Under the pieces are notes generated by a model. That model searched no databases. It had not been told where the DNA came from and saw nothing but the letters and a program-made list of their open reading frames with translations. From assembly GCF_009670965.2 (NCBI RefSeq), contig NZ_CP073239.1, positions 1,550,001 to 1,614,000 of the forward strand: a DNA stretch of 64,000 nt, in the 5' to 3' direction. This document shows, piece by piece, positions 42,651-51,096 of this stretch. This DNA is from Riemerella anatipestifer (lineage in GTDB: Bacteria; Bacteroidota; Bacteroidia; Flavobacteriales; Weeksellaceae). Position numbers and translations under genes: made by a program. Position 1 is the first letter of the stretch; every line of letters begins with the position of its first letter.

Positions 42651-44183
42651 ATGGAATCTCTAATTATCTACATTATCAAATCTTTGGTTTGTTCGGGAGT
42701 TTTATACGCTTATTATTTTATCTTTTTGAAAGATAAGACTTTTCATCGTTATAATAGATTTTATTTAATGTTTACTTTATTTGTAAGCGTATTACTTCCT
42801 TTGCTTAAAGTAGAGTATTTTACCATTGAAGTGAATCCAAAGGTATTTATGTTAATGAGTGAATTTAAGATCTATGCATCCAAGTATGAACAAGAATCTT
42901 ATGCTATTCTGTTTTACTTCTTAGAGGTAATAGTGGCTTTGGTATCGGTAATGTTTTTATTCAGATTATTGTTGGGAATGTGGCGATTGTTAAAGCTGAA
43001 AAATAAATATGAAAAAATTAATTTTCAAGGGATTAACTTTTATAAAACCGATTTAGAAGAAGCTCCATTTTCATACTTTAAAAATTTATTTTGGAAGAAT
43101 AGTATTGCTATTGATACAGATTTAGGGAGGCAAATCCTAAAACATGAGATGGTACATATAGAGCAAGGTCATTCTTGGGATAAGTTTATAGTTTCTCTAT
43201 TTCAATCTATATTTTGGTTCAATCCTATTTTTTATTTAATTAAGAAAGAGTTGAGTTTAATTCACGAGTATTTAGCTGATAGTCAATCTATAAAAAAAGG
43301 CGATACTAAGTCGTTTGCGAAAATGATTTTAGAGCATCATTTTTCGGAAAAAGTTTTTCCAGCAACCAATCCACTTTTGTCATCTAACCTTAAAAAAAGA
43401 ATTATTATGTTAAAAAAATCAAAAACAAAGTTTGCTTACATTAGAAAAGTGTTAGCCTTACCGTTAGTGTTTAGTATGGTATTTATCTATGCTGTTAATA
43501 CCAAAAACAAAGAGATTGTAGCCTTAAACAAAGTCATAGAACATAAGGTTAATGATTTGAATAATGATAACAATCCTAAAGAAGAAGCTAGTAAGTTAGT
43601 TTCACAAAAGAGTAAGAATAGAAGTAATGATAATGCAATGTCACAAGAATTTGTGTATGAAGTTGAAAATAAAAGTGTAGGAGTCAAAATCGATACATTG
43701 AGAAAGTCCAATGAAGATTTTAGAAAGGCTATTCAAAAGGAGCGAAAAAAGATTGAGAAGTACAGAAAAGCCTTGGAATCAGAAAGAAAAAAGGAGGGAA
43801 AAATAAGAACCAAAATAGACGAGTTGAGAAGCTCTATTTCTACAAAATCAAATTCTGAGGAGCAGTTTAAAGAGTTGGAACACTTGTATAGTCAGTTGGA
43901 CAGAATTTACGATGCTCCTCGTTATAAGCGTATTTTAGAAGGTATAGAAAAGTCTTCTTCCAAAATAGGAGAATATTATCAATCTTATTACGAAGAAGCA
44001 AAGCAGAGAGAAAGCCTTTCTAAATTACGAGAAAAAGAAGCAAAAAATGTGGAAAAATTGGCTAATGAACGTAGAAGAGCTGCTGAAGAAGCCTCAAAAA
44101 TATCTAAGGATGCTGCTAAAAAAGCAGAGGAAGCTCGCCGTGTCGCTTTAGAAGCAGTAAAAGTTATTCAACTAAAAGAGTAA
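42651..44183 (+). CDS. M56 family metallopeptidase (BlaR1/MecR1-like), with long C-terminal coiled coil
   Basis: This membrane zinc protease has 510 residues. N-terminal transmembrane helices (about 5-25, 35-55, 85-110) precede the HExxH motif HEMVH (165-169) and the second metal ligand region LIHEYLADSQS. A further membrane helix follows near 270-290. Instead of a penicillin-binding sensor domain, the C-terminal ~210 residues are a charged, Lys/Glu-rich helical region (RKAIQKERKKIEKYRKAL..., then AEEARRVALEAVKVIQLKE), predicted coiled coil outside the membrane. The signal it senses is unknown. It pairs with BlaI upstream. Confidence 0.85.
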   Translation: MESLIIYIIKSLVCSGVLYAYYFIFLKDKTFHRYNRFYLMFTLFVSVLLPLLKVEYFTIEVNPKVFMLMSEFKIYASKYEQESYAILFYFLEVIVALVSVMFLFRLLLGMWRLLKLKNKYEKINFQGINFYKTDLEEAPFSYFKNLFWKNSIAIDTDLGRQILKHEMVHIEQGHSWDKFIVSLFQSIFWFNPIFYLIKKELSLIHEYLADSQSIKKGDTKSFAKMILEHHFSEKVFPATNPLLSSNLKKRIIMLKKSKTKFAYIRKVLALPLVFSMVFIYAVNTKNKEIVALNKVIEHKVNDLNNDNNPKEEASKLVSQKSKNRSNDNAMSQEFVYEVENKSVGVKIDTLRKSNEDFRKAIQKERKKIEKYRKALESERKKEGKIRTKIDELRSSISTKSNSEEQFKELEHLYSQLDRIYDAPRYKRILEGIEKSSSKIGEYYQSYYEEAKQRESLSKLREKEAKNVEKLANERRRAAEEASKISKDAAKKAEEARRVALEAVKVIQLKE

Positions 44184-44206
44184 TAATTACAATTGTTTAG
44201 TTATTA

Positions 44207-44250
44207 AAAAAATCAAGGATGTGTAATTATAATCACATCCTTGATTTTTT
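44207..44250. terminator. Bidirectional terminator between the M56 gene and the NamZ-type gene
   Basis: A stem of about 16 bp (AATCAAGGATGTG with CACATCCTTGATT, extended by A/T pairs) around a 10-base loop, touching the stop codon of the minus-strand gene. Confidence 0.85.
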
Positions 44251-45479
44251 TAATCTTTATAAACAATATACTTCTGACGAATTTTTTCAAAATCTTGTAA
44301 GTCTTTTTGCCAAGATTTTTTGATTTCCGTTTCGCTTTTTCCTTGTATAATTTGAAGCCTTAGTTGGTCAGTCCCTGCTAAAGTATCAAACCAAAGATTT
44401 TTGATGAAAAATGGTTTATTAGGGTTTTTATAGTTTTTGTAAGCCGTAATTATCCATTCTAAATTAAGTTCTCTCAAATCTTTAGAGTATTCAGAGAGGT
44501 TTTCGCCATAGCATAATTGTCCATTAAAAGGCGGATTTTTAGCTCCAAAGTTAGGCTTTGGAGTGAATTTATAACTTAATTTTTTAGCCCATGGTGAACC
44601 ATAAATTTGGAAAGGATAGTCAGTGCCACGTCCTACCGAAACCTCGGCTCCTTCAAAAAAACATAGGGAAGGATATAGGTTGATAGACTTATCATTTGGT
44701 AAGTTAGGAGAAGGGCGTCTAAGTATAGGATAGCGTTGTTTTTTATGGTAATTTTTCATTGGGATTAAGGTGTATTTGGCTTTTATTTTATTTTTAAGCC
44801 AGCCTTCGCCGTTTACCATATTACCATACTCGCCAATGGTTAGTCCATAGACTATAGGAACTGGGTGCATACCCACAAAACTTGTCCATTTTTCCTTTAA
44901 TACAGGTCCATCTGTGTAGCCGTCGTGAGGGTTAGGTCTATCTAGCACAATAACCTCTACATTATGCTCTGCGGCAGCTTCCATCACATAGGCAAGGGTT
45001 GAAATATAGGTGTAAAATCTTACTCCAACATCTTGAATATCAAAAAGAATAATGTCTAAATCTTGTATTTGTTCTGCAGTTGGTTTTTTATTTTTACCAT
45101 AAAGAGAAATAATGGGAATACCCGTTTTGGTATCTACGCCATTTTTTACATATTCCCCTGCATCGGCTTCGCCTCTAAAACCGTGTTCTGGAGCGAAAAC
45201 TCTTCTAATATCTATAGTGTTTTCTCTTAGGAAATCCACAATGCTGAGTGTATCTAGGGTAGTAGGATTATGTTTTTGTGGTTTTAGCACCAGCCCTGTT
45301 TGATTGGTTATCACGCCTACTTTTTTGTTTTTTAGTAGAGGGAGATAAAGCTCTGGTTGGTCGGCTCCTGTTTTAAAATCAGGACAGTTGTTACCATTTT
45401 GAGCATAGTTTCTACCAGATAACCCTAAATAAATTAGGCAAATCAACAGTAAATTTTTAATTTTGAGGCTTAAATACAT
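44250..45479 (-). CDS. DUF1343 protein (NamZ-type exo-beta-N-acetylmuramidase)
   Basis: This 409-residue exported protein belongs to the DUF1343 family; characterised members (NamZ) remove N-acetylmuramic acid from the non-reducing end of peptidoglycan fragments. The ATG at 45479 gives a signal-like N-terminus (MYLSLKIKNLLLICLIYLGLSGRNYAQ); an ATG at 45497 would overlap the divergent gene. Family segments are KVGVITNQTG, FAPEHGFRGEADAGE, ILFDIQDVGVRFYTYISTLAYVMEAA and VLDRPNPHDG. It may work in cell-wall recycling with other murein enzymes. Confidence 0.85.
   Translation of the reverse strand: MYLSLKIKNLLLICLIYLGLSGRNYAQNGNNCPDFKTGADQPELYLPLLKNKKVGVITNQTGLVLKPQKHNPTTLDTLSIVDFLRENTIDIRRVFAPEHGFRGEADAGEYVKNGVDTKTGIPIISLYGKNKKPTAEQIQDLDIILFDIQDVGVRFYTYISTLAYVMEAAAEHNVEVIVLDRPNPHDGYTDGPVLKEKWTSFVGMHPVPIVYGLTIGEYGNMVNGEGWLKNKIKAKYTLIPMKNYHKKQRYPILRRPSPNLPNDKSINLYPSLCFFEGAEVSVGRGTDYPFQIYGSPWAKKLSYKFTPKPNFGAKNPPFNGQLCYGENLSEYSKDLRELNLEWIITAYKNYKNPNKPFFIKNLWFDTLAGTDQLRLQIIQGKSETEIKKSWQKDLQDFEKIRQKYIVYKD
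45458..45465 (+). promoter_or_regulatory. -7 box of the permease gene, inside the NamZ-type gene
   Basis: TAATTTTG matches TAnnTTTG, 20 bp before the TTG start at 45485. No clear -33 box. Confidence 0.4.
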
Positions 45480-45484
45480 AGGTT

Positions 45485-46714
45485 TTGAAATTTCCATTAT
45501 ATTTTTCTAAAAAAATAGCATTCTCCAAAGATAACAAAAATAATCTTTCTAAGGTAATTGTGTTTATTGGCAGGTTGTCGGTTGCCTTGGGTGTCATTGT
45601 TTCTTTAATTACGGTAGCTACAGGTTTGGGAGCTAAAAAAGCCATCAAAAATAAGATGGGAGATTTTTCGGGGCATATTTCTGTGAAATCTACTAGGTCT
45701 AATTCATCTTATAACTCTTCAGTTTTAGACTTAAAAGAAATCAATATAAATCAAATTAAGGCTTTACAAGAAGTAGAAGGTATGCAGTCTTATGCGTCTG
45801 TAAGTGGTATTCTTAGGACAGAAGAAAATTTCTCTGGGATTTTATTAAAAGGTGTTGGGAAAGATTTTGATGCTAAAAGATTTGAAAAGTTTTTGGTGGA
45901 AGGTAGCGTTCCGAACTTTACAGAAAAGGGATATAATAATGAGGTCATCTTACCAGAAAAAATAGCCAATGATTTAAGACTTAAACTAAACGATGAAATC
46001 GTGGCTATTTTCTCTAAAGAAGACCAAAAGCCAATCTACCGAAAATTTAAAGTTAAAGGGATTTACAAAACGGATATCAAAATGATAGACGACCTGTTTA
46101 TCATAGGAGATATCAACCATGTGAGGAGGATACAAAATATGGATAAAACTGCCATAGGTGGTATAGATATTTTCCTTAAAGATATGGGAGAAATAGATGA
46201 GGTTTTTCCAAAGATTGAAGAGAAAATAGGATATAAAAACTATGCTGAAAAAATAACAGATAAGTATCCAGAAATTGTAAATTGGATTAACATTTTTGAT
46301 ACCAATATAGCTTTAATTATCACAATTATGTTGGTGGTTGTAATCATCAATATTGTAATGGTGTTGCTTATTTTAATTATAGAACGCACCAATTCCATAG
46401 GGGTATTGAAAACTTTGGGAGCAAATAATGCTCAAATACGAGCTATTTTCATCAATTACACTTTACTTATTATGGTTCCAGGATTGTTAGTGGGGAATTT
46501 CATAGGATTGGGACTACTACTTTTACAAAAATGGACGGGCATTGTTCAGCTCAATCCTGATAATTATTATATCAGTACAGTACCAATAGACTTAAATCCT
46601 ATTTATATTGTGGCAATTTCTTTAGGGATTTTGTTGGTGTCTGCGGTATCGCTTATTTTTCCTAGTTATTTAATTAGTAAAATATCACCAGTTAAAGCGA
46701 TTAAATACAATTAA
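45485..46714 (+). CDS. FtsX-like ABC transporter permease (LolC/LolE type)
   Basis: This 409-residue permease starts at TTG (MKFPLYFSKKIAF, the usual N-terminus of flavobacterial homologues; no ATG is suitably placed). It has an N-terminal transmembrane helix (about 24-45), a large periplasmic MacB-type domain, and three C-terminal helices (LIITIMLVVVIINIVMVLLILI, then TLLIMVPGLLVGNFIGLGLLLL, then VAISLGILLVSAVSLIF). It matches LolC/LolE-type permeases that extract lipoproteins. The ATPase partner may be LolD at 6178. Divergent from the NamZ-type gene with only 5 bp between starts. Confidence 0.82.
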   Translation: MKFPLYFSKKIAFSKDNKNNLSKVIVFIGRLSVALGVIVSLITVATGLGAKKAIKNKMGDFSGHISVKSTRSNSSYNSSVLDLKEININQIKALQEVEGMQSYASVSGILRTEENFSGILLKGVGKDFDAKRFEKFLVEGSVPNFTEKGYNNEVILPEKIANDLRLKLNDEIVAIFSKEDQKPIYRKFKVKGIYKTDIKMIDDLFIIGDINHVRRIQNMDKTAIGGIDIFLKDMGEIDEVFPKIEEKIGYKNYAEKITDKYPEIVNWINIFDTNIALIITIMLVVVIINIVMVLLILIIERTNSIGVLKTLGANNAQIRAIFINYTLLIMVPGLLVGNFIGLGLLLLQKWTGIVQLNPDNYYISTVPIDLNPIYIVAISLGILLVSAVSLIFPSYLISKISPVKAIKYN

Positions 46715-46735
46715 GGTACATCAGCGATTTTTCTG

Positions 46736-46743
46736 TACTTTTG
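46736..46743 (+). promoter_or_regulatory. -7 box of prmA
   Basis: TACTTTTG, 18 bp before the ATG at 46762; this supports that start over the TTG at 46741. Confidence 0.5.
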
Positions 46744-46761
46744 TGGAAACAATACATTAGA

Positions 46762-47592
46762 ATGCAATCTTATTTAGAATTCAAATTTACCATTACGCCA
46801 CCGCAACCTTGGAGTGAGATTTTAATGGCAGAACTTATACATATTGGTTTTGATAGCTTTACAGAGGAAACTAACGGTATTTTAGCCTACATTCCGAAGA
46901 ACGATTTAAACGAAGACACTATCAAATCACTCTATATTTTTGAACAAGAAGGCGTAGAGATAGATTATACTTATACCGAAATGCCCAATATCAATTGGAA
47001 TGAGGAATGGGAAAAGAACTTTCCGCCCATCAATGTAGAAGATAAAGTTTACATTAGAGCGGAGTTCCACGAGCCTCAACCGTTGGATTATGAAATTATC
47101 ATACAACCTAAAATGTCTTTTGGTACGGGGCATCACGCCACTACTTACCTGATGATTCAGCAAATGTTGGAGATGGATTTTCAAGGCAAAAAAGTCTTGG
47201 ATATGGGGTGCGGGACTTCAGTATTGGCAATCTTTGCTAAACTGAAAGGAGCAGGAGATACTTTAGCCATAGATATAGACCCTTGGTCGGTAGAAAATTC
47301 TAAGGAAAATGCAGAGCGAAATCAAGTCCGTTTAAGGATAGAAGAAGGTACTGCCGAGAATCTAGGACAGGAAAAATTTGACATCGTATTGGCAAACATC
47401 AATAGAAATATCCTTATTTCCGATATTCCAATCTATGTTTCGGTGTTAGAAAAAGGCGGTCAGTTGTTATTATCAGGCTTATGTTTTTTTGATGTAGAAG
47501 ACATTATGGAAGTTTGCACGGCACAGAACCTTAAACTCAACAAAAAAGTACAAAGAGAAGAGTGGGTAAGTCTACTTTTAGAAAAACTATAA
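46762..47592 (+). CDS. prmA: Ribosomal protein L11 methyltransferase
   Basis: PrmA methylates lysines and the N-terminus of ribosomal protein L11 with SAM. The ATG at 46762 (276 residues, MQSYLEFKFTITPPQPWSE) is preferred because a -7 box overlaps the TTG at 46741. The N-terminal substrate-recognition domain is followed by MSFGTGHHATT, the SAM motif VLDMGCGTSVLAIFA, the IDIDPWSVEN segment and the catalytic-type LANINRNIL. gpsA follows after 19 bp. Confidence 0.95.
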   Translation: MQSYLEFKFTITPPQPWSEILMAELIHIGFDSFTEETNGILAYIPKNDLNEDTIKSLYIFEQEGVEIDYTYTEMPNINWNEEWEKNFPPINVEDKVYIRAEFHEPQPLDYEIIIQPKMSFGTGHHATTYLMIQQMLEMDFQGKKVLDMGCGTSVLAIFAKLKGAGDTLAIDIDPWSVENSKENAERNQVRLRIEEGTAENLGQEKFDIVLANINRNILISDIPIYVSVLEKGGQLLLSGLCFFDVEDIMEVCTAQNLKLNKKVQREEWVSLLLEKL

Positions 47593-47611
47593 CTCAAAAA
47601 TCAAATTTATA

Positions 47612-48622
47612 ATGGCTAAAAAAGATAAAAAATCAGCAATCAGCGTGGGCGTTTTAGGTAGCGGAAGTTTTGCTACAGCCATAGTAAAGATGCTTCAAGA
47701 GAACTCAAAAATGGTACATTGGTGCGTTCGTAATGAGTTTGTAAAGGGAGCCATAGAACTTAGAAAACACAATCCTACTTACTTGCAATCGGTGATGTTT
47801 AATACGCGTCATCTTAGTATTACTACCGATGTTAATCAGCTTGTGTCCGCTTGTGAGGTTATTATTTTGGCGACGCCGTCTATCTATTTGTCGGACAGTT
47901 TAGAGAAAATGACTTGCGATTATTCCAACAAGTTGTTTGTATCCGCTATAAAGGGGATTGTCCCTAAGCACAACGATATAGTGGCACACTACCTTAGAGA
48001 CCAATTTCGGATAGGATTTAGAAATCAGGCCGTAATTGCAGGACCTTGCCACGCGGAGGAAGTCGCTATGGAACGCCTTTCGTACCTTACCGTCGCTACT
48101 GTAGAAGAAGAAAATGCTCAAAAACTGAAAGATTTATTCTCGTCTAGTTATATTAAAGTGAGTACCAGCAGCGATATACTAGGCAACGAGTACAGTGCAA
48201 TACTAAAGAACATTTACGCCATAGGAGCAGGTATGGCAAGCGGTTTGGGCTACGGCGATAATTTCCAAGCGGTATATGTATCCAACGCCATTCGTGAGAT
48301 GGAAATCTTCCTAGAAGCCATTTACGAAGCCCCAAGAGATGTTAACGAAAGTGCCTATCTAGGGGACTTATTGGTAACGGCGTACTCGCTGTTTTCCAGA
48401 AACAGGTCTTTAGGAAATTTGGTGGGCAAAGGCTACACGGTAAAATCGGCGATACAATCTATGAATATGGTAGCAGAAGGCTACTACGCTGCGGCATCTA
48501 TCTACAACACCGCCAAAGAAAAGGGGCTTAAACTGCCTATCATCAGCACGGTATACAATGTTCTCTACGAAGGCAAAAATGTAGAAAAACAGTTCAAAAA
48601 GCTCACTGCCAAACTAAACTAA
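47612..48622 (+). CDS. gpsA: Glycerol-3-phosphate dehydrogenase [NAD(P)+]
   Basis: GpsA reduces dihydroxyacetone phosphate to sn-glycerol 3-phosphate for phospholipid synthesis. The 336 residues have the N-terminal Rossmann motif GVLGSGSFATA, the substrate-site SAIKGIVP and AGPCHAEEV segments, and the KNIYAIGAGMASGLGYGDN region with the catalytic Lys. The stop codon is followed at once (48623) by the dispersed element described below, with no terminator of its own. Confidence 0.94.
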   Translation: MAKKDKKSAISVGVLGSGSFATAIVKMLQENSKMVHWCVRNEFVKGAIELRKHNPTYLQSVMFNTRHLSITTDVNQLVSACEVIILATPSIYLSDSLEKMTCDYSNKLFVSAIKGIVPKHNDIVAHYLRDQFRIGFRNQAVIAGPCHAEEVAMERLSYLTVATVEEENAQKLKDLFSSSYIKVSTSSDILGNEYSAILKNIYAIGAGMASGLGYGDNFQAVYVSNAIREMEIFLEAIYEAPRDVNESAYLGDLLVTAYSLFSRNRSLGNLVGKGYTVKSAIQSMNMVAEGYYAAASIYNTAKEKGLKLPIISTVYNVLYEGKNVEKQFKKLTAKLN

Positions 48623-48757
48623 TAGGGCGTAACCCCTTTCCATCAGCCGAAAATCCCACCGCTAGGGGTCGGGCTTTCGGCTTTATCTTTACCTTTTGCC
48701 CTTAGCGAAGGCTTTGGCGGTCAAAAGATAAAGGATATCGCCTCTATCCCTTACGCA
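48623..48757 (+). repeat. Dispersed structured repeat, copy 1
   Basis: A roughly 135-bp non-coding element that begins right after the gpsA stop. Parts in order: GGGCGTAACCCC, an AGCCGAAA/TTTCGGCT stem enclosing CCGCTAGGGGTCGGGC, a variable inverted repeat (ATCTTT / AAAGAT), and the terminal block GCCTCTATCCCTTACGCA. The same parts in the same order occur at 51752-51881 on the other strand. GC content is higher than the surroundings. An open frame of about 17 codons (AEREDLEVAKYH...) between the element and the next gene may be a broken gene end. Confidence 0.75.
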
Positions 48758-48813
48758 TAGCAGAGCGTGAAGATTTAGAAGTAGCAAAGTATCATATTGA
48801 AAAACGGGAATAG

Positions 48814-49311
48814 ATGTTTCAACCAGCGAGAATAGAAGATATAGATATTATTTGGGAGATGCTTCAGCAAGGCATTAGAAGAAGAAAGGAAGATGGCAGT
48901 AACCAATGGCAAGATGGCTATCCTAATAGGAGTGTGGTAGAAAAAGACATTCGTGATGGGGTGGGCTATGTTTGGGTTCAAGGTGATGAGGTCTTGGGCT
49001 ATGCCGCTCTAATGCTCAATAACGAACCAGCCTACGATAATATAGAAGGCGAGTGGTTATCCAATGGAGATTATATAGTGGTGCATCGTGTGGTAGTACA
49101 CGATAGGTACTTAGGCAAAGGGATTGCTAAGCAGATGTTCTTGTGGGTAGAAGGTTGGGCGAAACAACAGAATATTTACAGTATAAAAGTAGATACCAAT
49201 TACGATAACCAACCAATGCTCCACATTTTACAGCATTTAGGCTATCAGTATTGCGGGGAGGTTTATTTTAGAGGTAGCCCTAGGAAAGCCTTTGAGAAAG
49301 TTCTTAAATAA
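48814..49311 (+). CDS. GNAT family N-acetyltransferase
   Basis: This 165-residue acetyl-CoA-dependent acyltransferase has a N-terminal helix pair (IEDIDIIWEMLQQGIRRRKEDG), the central beta strands YIVVHRVVVHDRY and the acetyl-CoA loop YLGKGIAKQM (about residues 98-107), and the C-terminal HILQHLGYQYCG. It is of the single-domain acetyltransferase type; the substrate is unknown. It lies between the dispersed repeat and a bidirectional terminator. Confidence 0.85.
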   Translation: MFQPARIEDIDIIWEMLQQGIRRRKEDGSNQWQDGYPNRSVVEKDIRDGVGYVWVQGDEVLGYAALMLNNEPAYDNIEGEWLSNGDYIVVHRVVVHDRYLGKGIAKQMFLWVEGWAKQQNIYSIKVDTNYDNQPMLHILQHLGYQYCGEVYFRGSPRKAFEKVLK

Positions 49312-49339
49312 ACAAAGGTGGCTTATTGCCACCTTTGTT
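49311..49339. terminator. Bidirectional terminator between the GNAT gene and the rhodanese gene
   Basis: AACAAAGGTGGC pairs perfectly with GCCACCTTTGTT around a TTATT loop. Confidence 0.9.
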
Positions 49340-49355
49340 ATGAGTTAGTAAAGGT

Positions 49356-49640
49356 TTAGAGGTTATCTAAAACTTCCTTTAAATCAACATAGCCGCCACC
49401 ATTATAGACATTGGTAAGCCCAAGGGATTTAAAATATTCTACGGCTTTGCCACTTCTGTTACCACTTCTACAAAACAAGATTACATTGCCGTCTAGGCTG
49501 GTAACTTCCTCTTTTCGGTCTTCTAATTCTCCTAGTGGAATGTTTTTAGCGGCTTCTATATGTCCATTCATTTCTAACTCCATCGGCTCTCTTACATCTA
49601 TAAGGTGGTAATTTCCTGATTTTAATACTTCTTCAATCAT
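49356..49640 (-). CDS. Single-domain rhodanese-like protein
   Basis: This 94-residue sulfurtransferase-type domain has the active-site loop FCRSGNRSG with Cys57, the N-terminal HLIDVREPMELE and the C-terminal VYNGGGYVDLKEVL. It is the right length for a stand-alone GlpE/PspE-type rhodanese that carries a persulfide. It is a single gene on the minus strand; the specific acceptor is unknown. Confidence 0.9.
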   Translation of the reverse strand: MIEEVLKSGNYHLIDVREPMELEMNGHIEAAKNIPLGELEDRKEEVTSLDGNVILFCRSGNRSGKAVEYFKSLGLTNVYNGGGYVDLKEVLDNL

Positions 49641-49720
49641 AATACGGTTAAATTATAAGGTTTCGAGGCGTAAAGATAGAAGAGATTAGCACAATACCCA
49701 AATTTTAGGCATTAAATTTA

Positions 49721-49728
49721 TACTTTTG
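49721..49728 (+). promoter_or_regulatory. -7 box of queG
   Basis: TACTTTTG followed by C, ending 5 bp before the GTG start at 49734; the predicted transcript is nearly leaderless. Confidence 0.5.
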
Positions 49729-49733
49729 CACCT

Positions 49734-50672
49734 GTGAACAAAAAAGCCCACTATACCCAGCTGATAAAAAATAAAGCCAAAGCTTTTGGCTTTCAGTCTT
49801 GTGGTATTTCGCAGGCTGCATTTTTGGAGGAGGAAGCGCCTCGGCTAGAAGCGTGGCTAAAAAAGGGCTATCACGGTAAGATGTCTTATATGGAAAACCA
49901 TTTTGACAAGCGTTTAGACCCAAGGCTATTGGTGGAAGGCTCTCGCTCCGTTATTTCGTTGTCGTATAATTACTTTCCGCAAGAGGAGTTGCCCACCATA
50001 GATAACTTTAAAATATCAAAGTATGCGTATGGTAGAGATTACCACGAGGTTATTAAAGATATTTTGAGGGATATGGTTGCAGAACTTCAGGAAGAGATAG
50101 GAGCTTTTGGCTTTAGAGTGTTTGTGGACTCTGCACCTGTATTGGAACGGGCGTGGGCAAAAAAATCTGGAATTGGCTGGGTGGGGAAGAATGCCAACTT
50201 AATTTCTAAGAAAAGCGGGTCTTTCTTCTTTCTAGCCGAAATTATTTGCGATTTGGAGCTAGAGCCAGACGCTCCTACAACCGACCATTGTGGGCGTTGT
50301 ACGCGTTGCATAGATGCCTGTCCTACCAATGCTATCGTTAATGAAAAAATTATAGATGGCAGCCGTTGCATTTCGTATGCCACTATAGAACTCAAGGAGG
50401 AAATCCCTGTAGCGTTTAGGTCTAATATGCAAGACTGGATGTTTGGGTGTGATATTTGCCAAGAGGTTTGCCCGTGGAATCGCTTTTCTAAACCTCACAA
50501 CCAGCCTTTGTTTAACCCAAATCCTGCCCTTAAAAACTTTACTAAAAAGGAATGGAGAGAGCTCACCCAAGAGTTGTTTTCCGAAATATTTAGAAAATCG
50601 CCTGTTAAAAGGACTAAGTTTGCAGGGTTACAGCGGAATATCTCTTTCTTAGACCAAGAGCTACCAGACTAA
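49734..50672 (+). CDS. queG: Epoxyqueuosine reductase
   Basis: QueG reduces epoxyqueuosine to queuosine in the wobble base of tRNAs, using cobalamin and two [4Fe-4S] clusters. It starts at GTG (49734). The 312 residues show the cobalamin-binding core ([28 protein letters not shown]) and both cluster motifs, [16 protein letters not shown] near residue 184 and [13 protein letters not shown] near 238. The C-terminal HEAT-type extension of longer QueG proteins is absent, as in other short forms. Confidence 0.94.
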   Translation: MNKKAHYTQLIKNKAKAFGFQSCGISQAAFLEEEAPRLEAWLKKGYHGKMSYMENHFDKRLDPRLLVEGSRSVISLSYNYFPQEELPTIDNFKISKYAYGRDYHEVIKDILRDMVAELQEEIGAFGFRVFVDSAPVLERAWAKKSGIGWVGKNANLISKKSGSFFFLAEIICDLELEPDAPTTDHCGRCTRCIDACPTNAIVNEKIIDGSRCISYATIELKEEIPVAFRSNMQDWMFGCDICQEVCPWNRFSKPHNQPLFNPNPALKNFTKKEWRELTQELFSEIFRKSPVKRTKFAGLQRNISFLDQELPD

Positions 50673-50698
50673 AGACTGGCCACCGAGATAGTTTTGTT

Positions 50699-50944
50699 AT
50701 GGATTATTTGAAGAAAATTGACCGTATCGTAGAAATTTTGTCTGCCAACAATAGGAATGTTGAAGTGGAGCGGATTCAGGATTTAAGGCAGGCTGCTTTT
50801 ACTGTTACAGAGCTATTGTAGTCTGCGGGATACGAATTAAGTAGAATGGTGAAAACCCCCGTTATAAAAAATATGATAGGAAACGAGGTTGAGGATTTAA
50901 TACAGTATTGTAAAAGAATAAACTTACTGATAGATGAGGCGTAA
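50699..50944 (+). pseudogene. Small gene interrupted by an in-frame TAG
   Basis: A frame of 81 codons plus stop starts at ATG 50699 (MDYLKKIDRIVEIL) and is interrupted after 40 codons by TAG at 50819-50821. Reading through gives a continuous helical protein: the part before the stop ends AAFTVTELL and the part after begins SAGYELSRMVKTP and ends RINLLIDEA. Both halves have similar composition, which suggests one original gene with a nonsense change. The family is not recognised. Below the size of most gene calls. Confidence 0.55.
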
Positions 50945-50966
50945 GGTCAGTTGGTTGTTAGAGCAG

Positions 50967-51085
50967 CATCGGTCTTGCGTGAAAATTCCATCGGGCAGGA
51001 AATTTTACGCGAGGCCGACGGAAAAATCACGCGAGGCCGATGGAAATTTTACGGGAGGCCGATGGAAAAATTATGCAAGGCTAAA
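50967..51085. repeat. 22-bp tandem repeats preceded by an inverted copy
   Basis: Four consecutive 22-bp units (50998-51019, 51020-51041, 51042-51063, 51064-51085) share the core GAGGCCGAtGGAAA; the last is degenerate. The block just upstream (50967-50989, CATCGGTCTTGCGTGAAAA) is an inverted copy, so it can pair with the first unit around an 8-base loop. Alternate units carry AAATTTT or AAAAAT, giving a 44-bp higher-order pattern. There is no spacer variation, so it is not a CRISPR. Confidence 0.75.
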
Positions 51086-51096
51086 TATAAGATAAT

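Noticed and set aside
45480..45497. ATG at 45497 as start of the NamZ-type gene
   Set aside because: It would overlap the permease start; the ATG at 45479 gives a better signal peptide, although the choice is not certain.
50998..51085. Possible CRISPR array
   Set aside because: Units are 22 bp back to back without unique spacers, and no cas genes are nearby.
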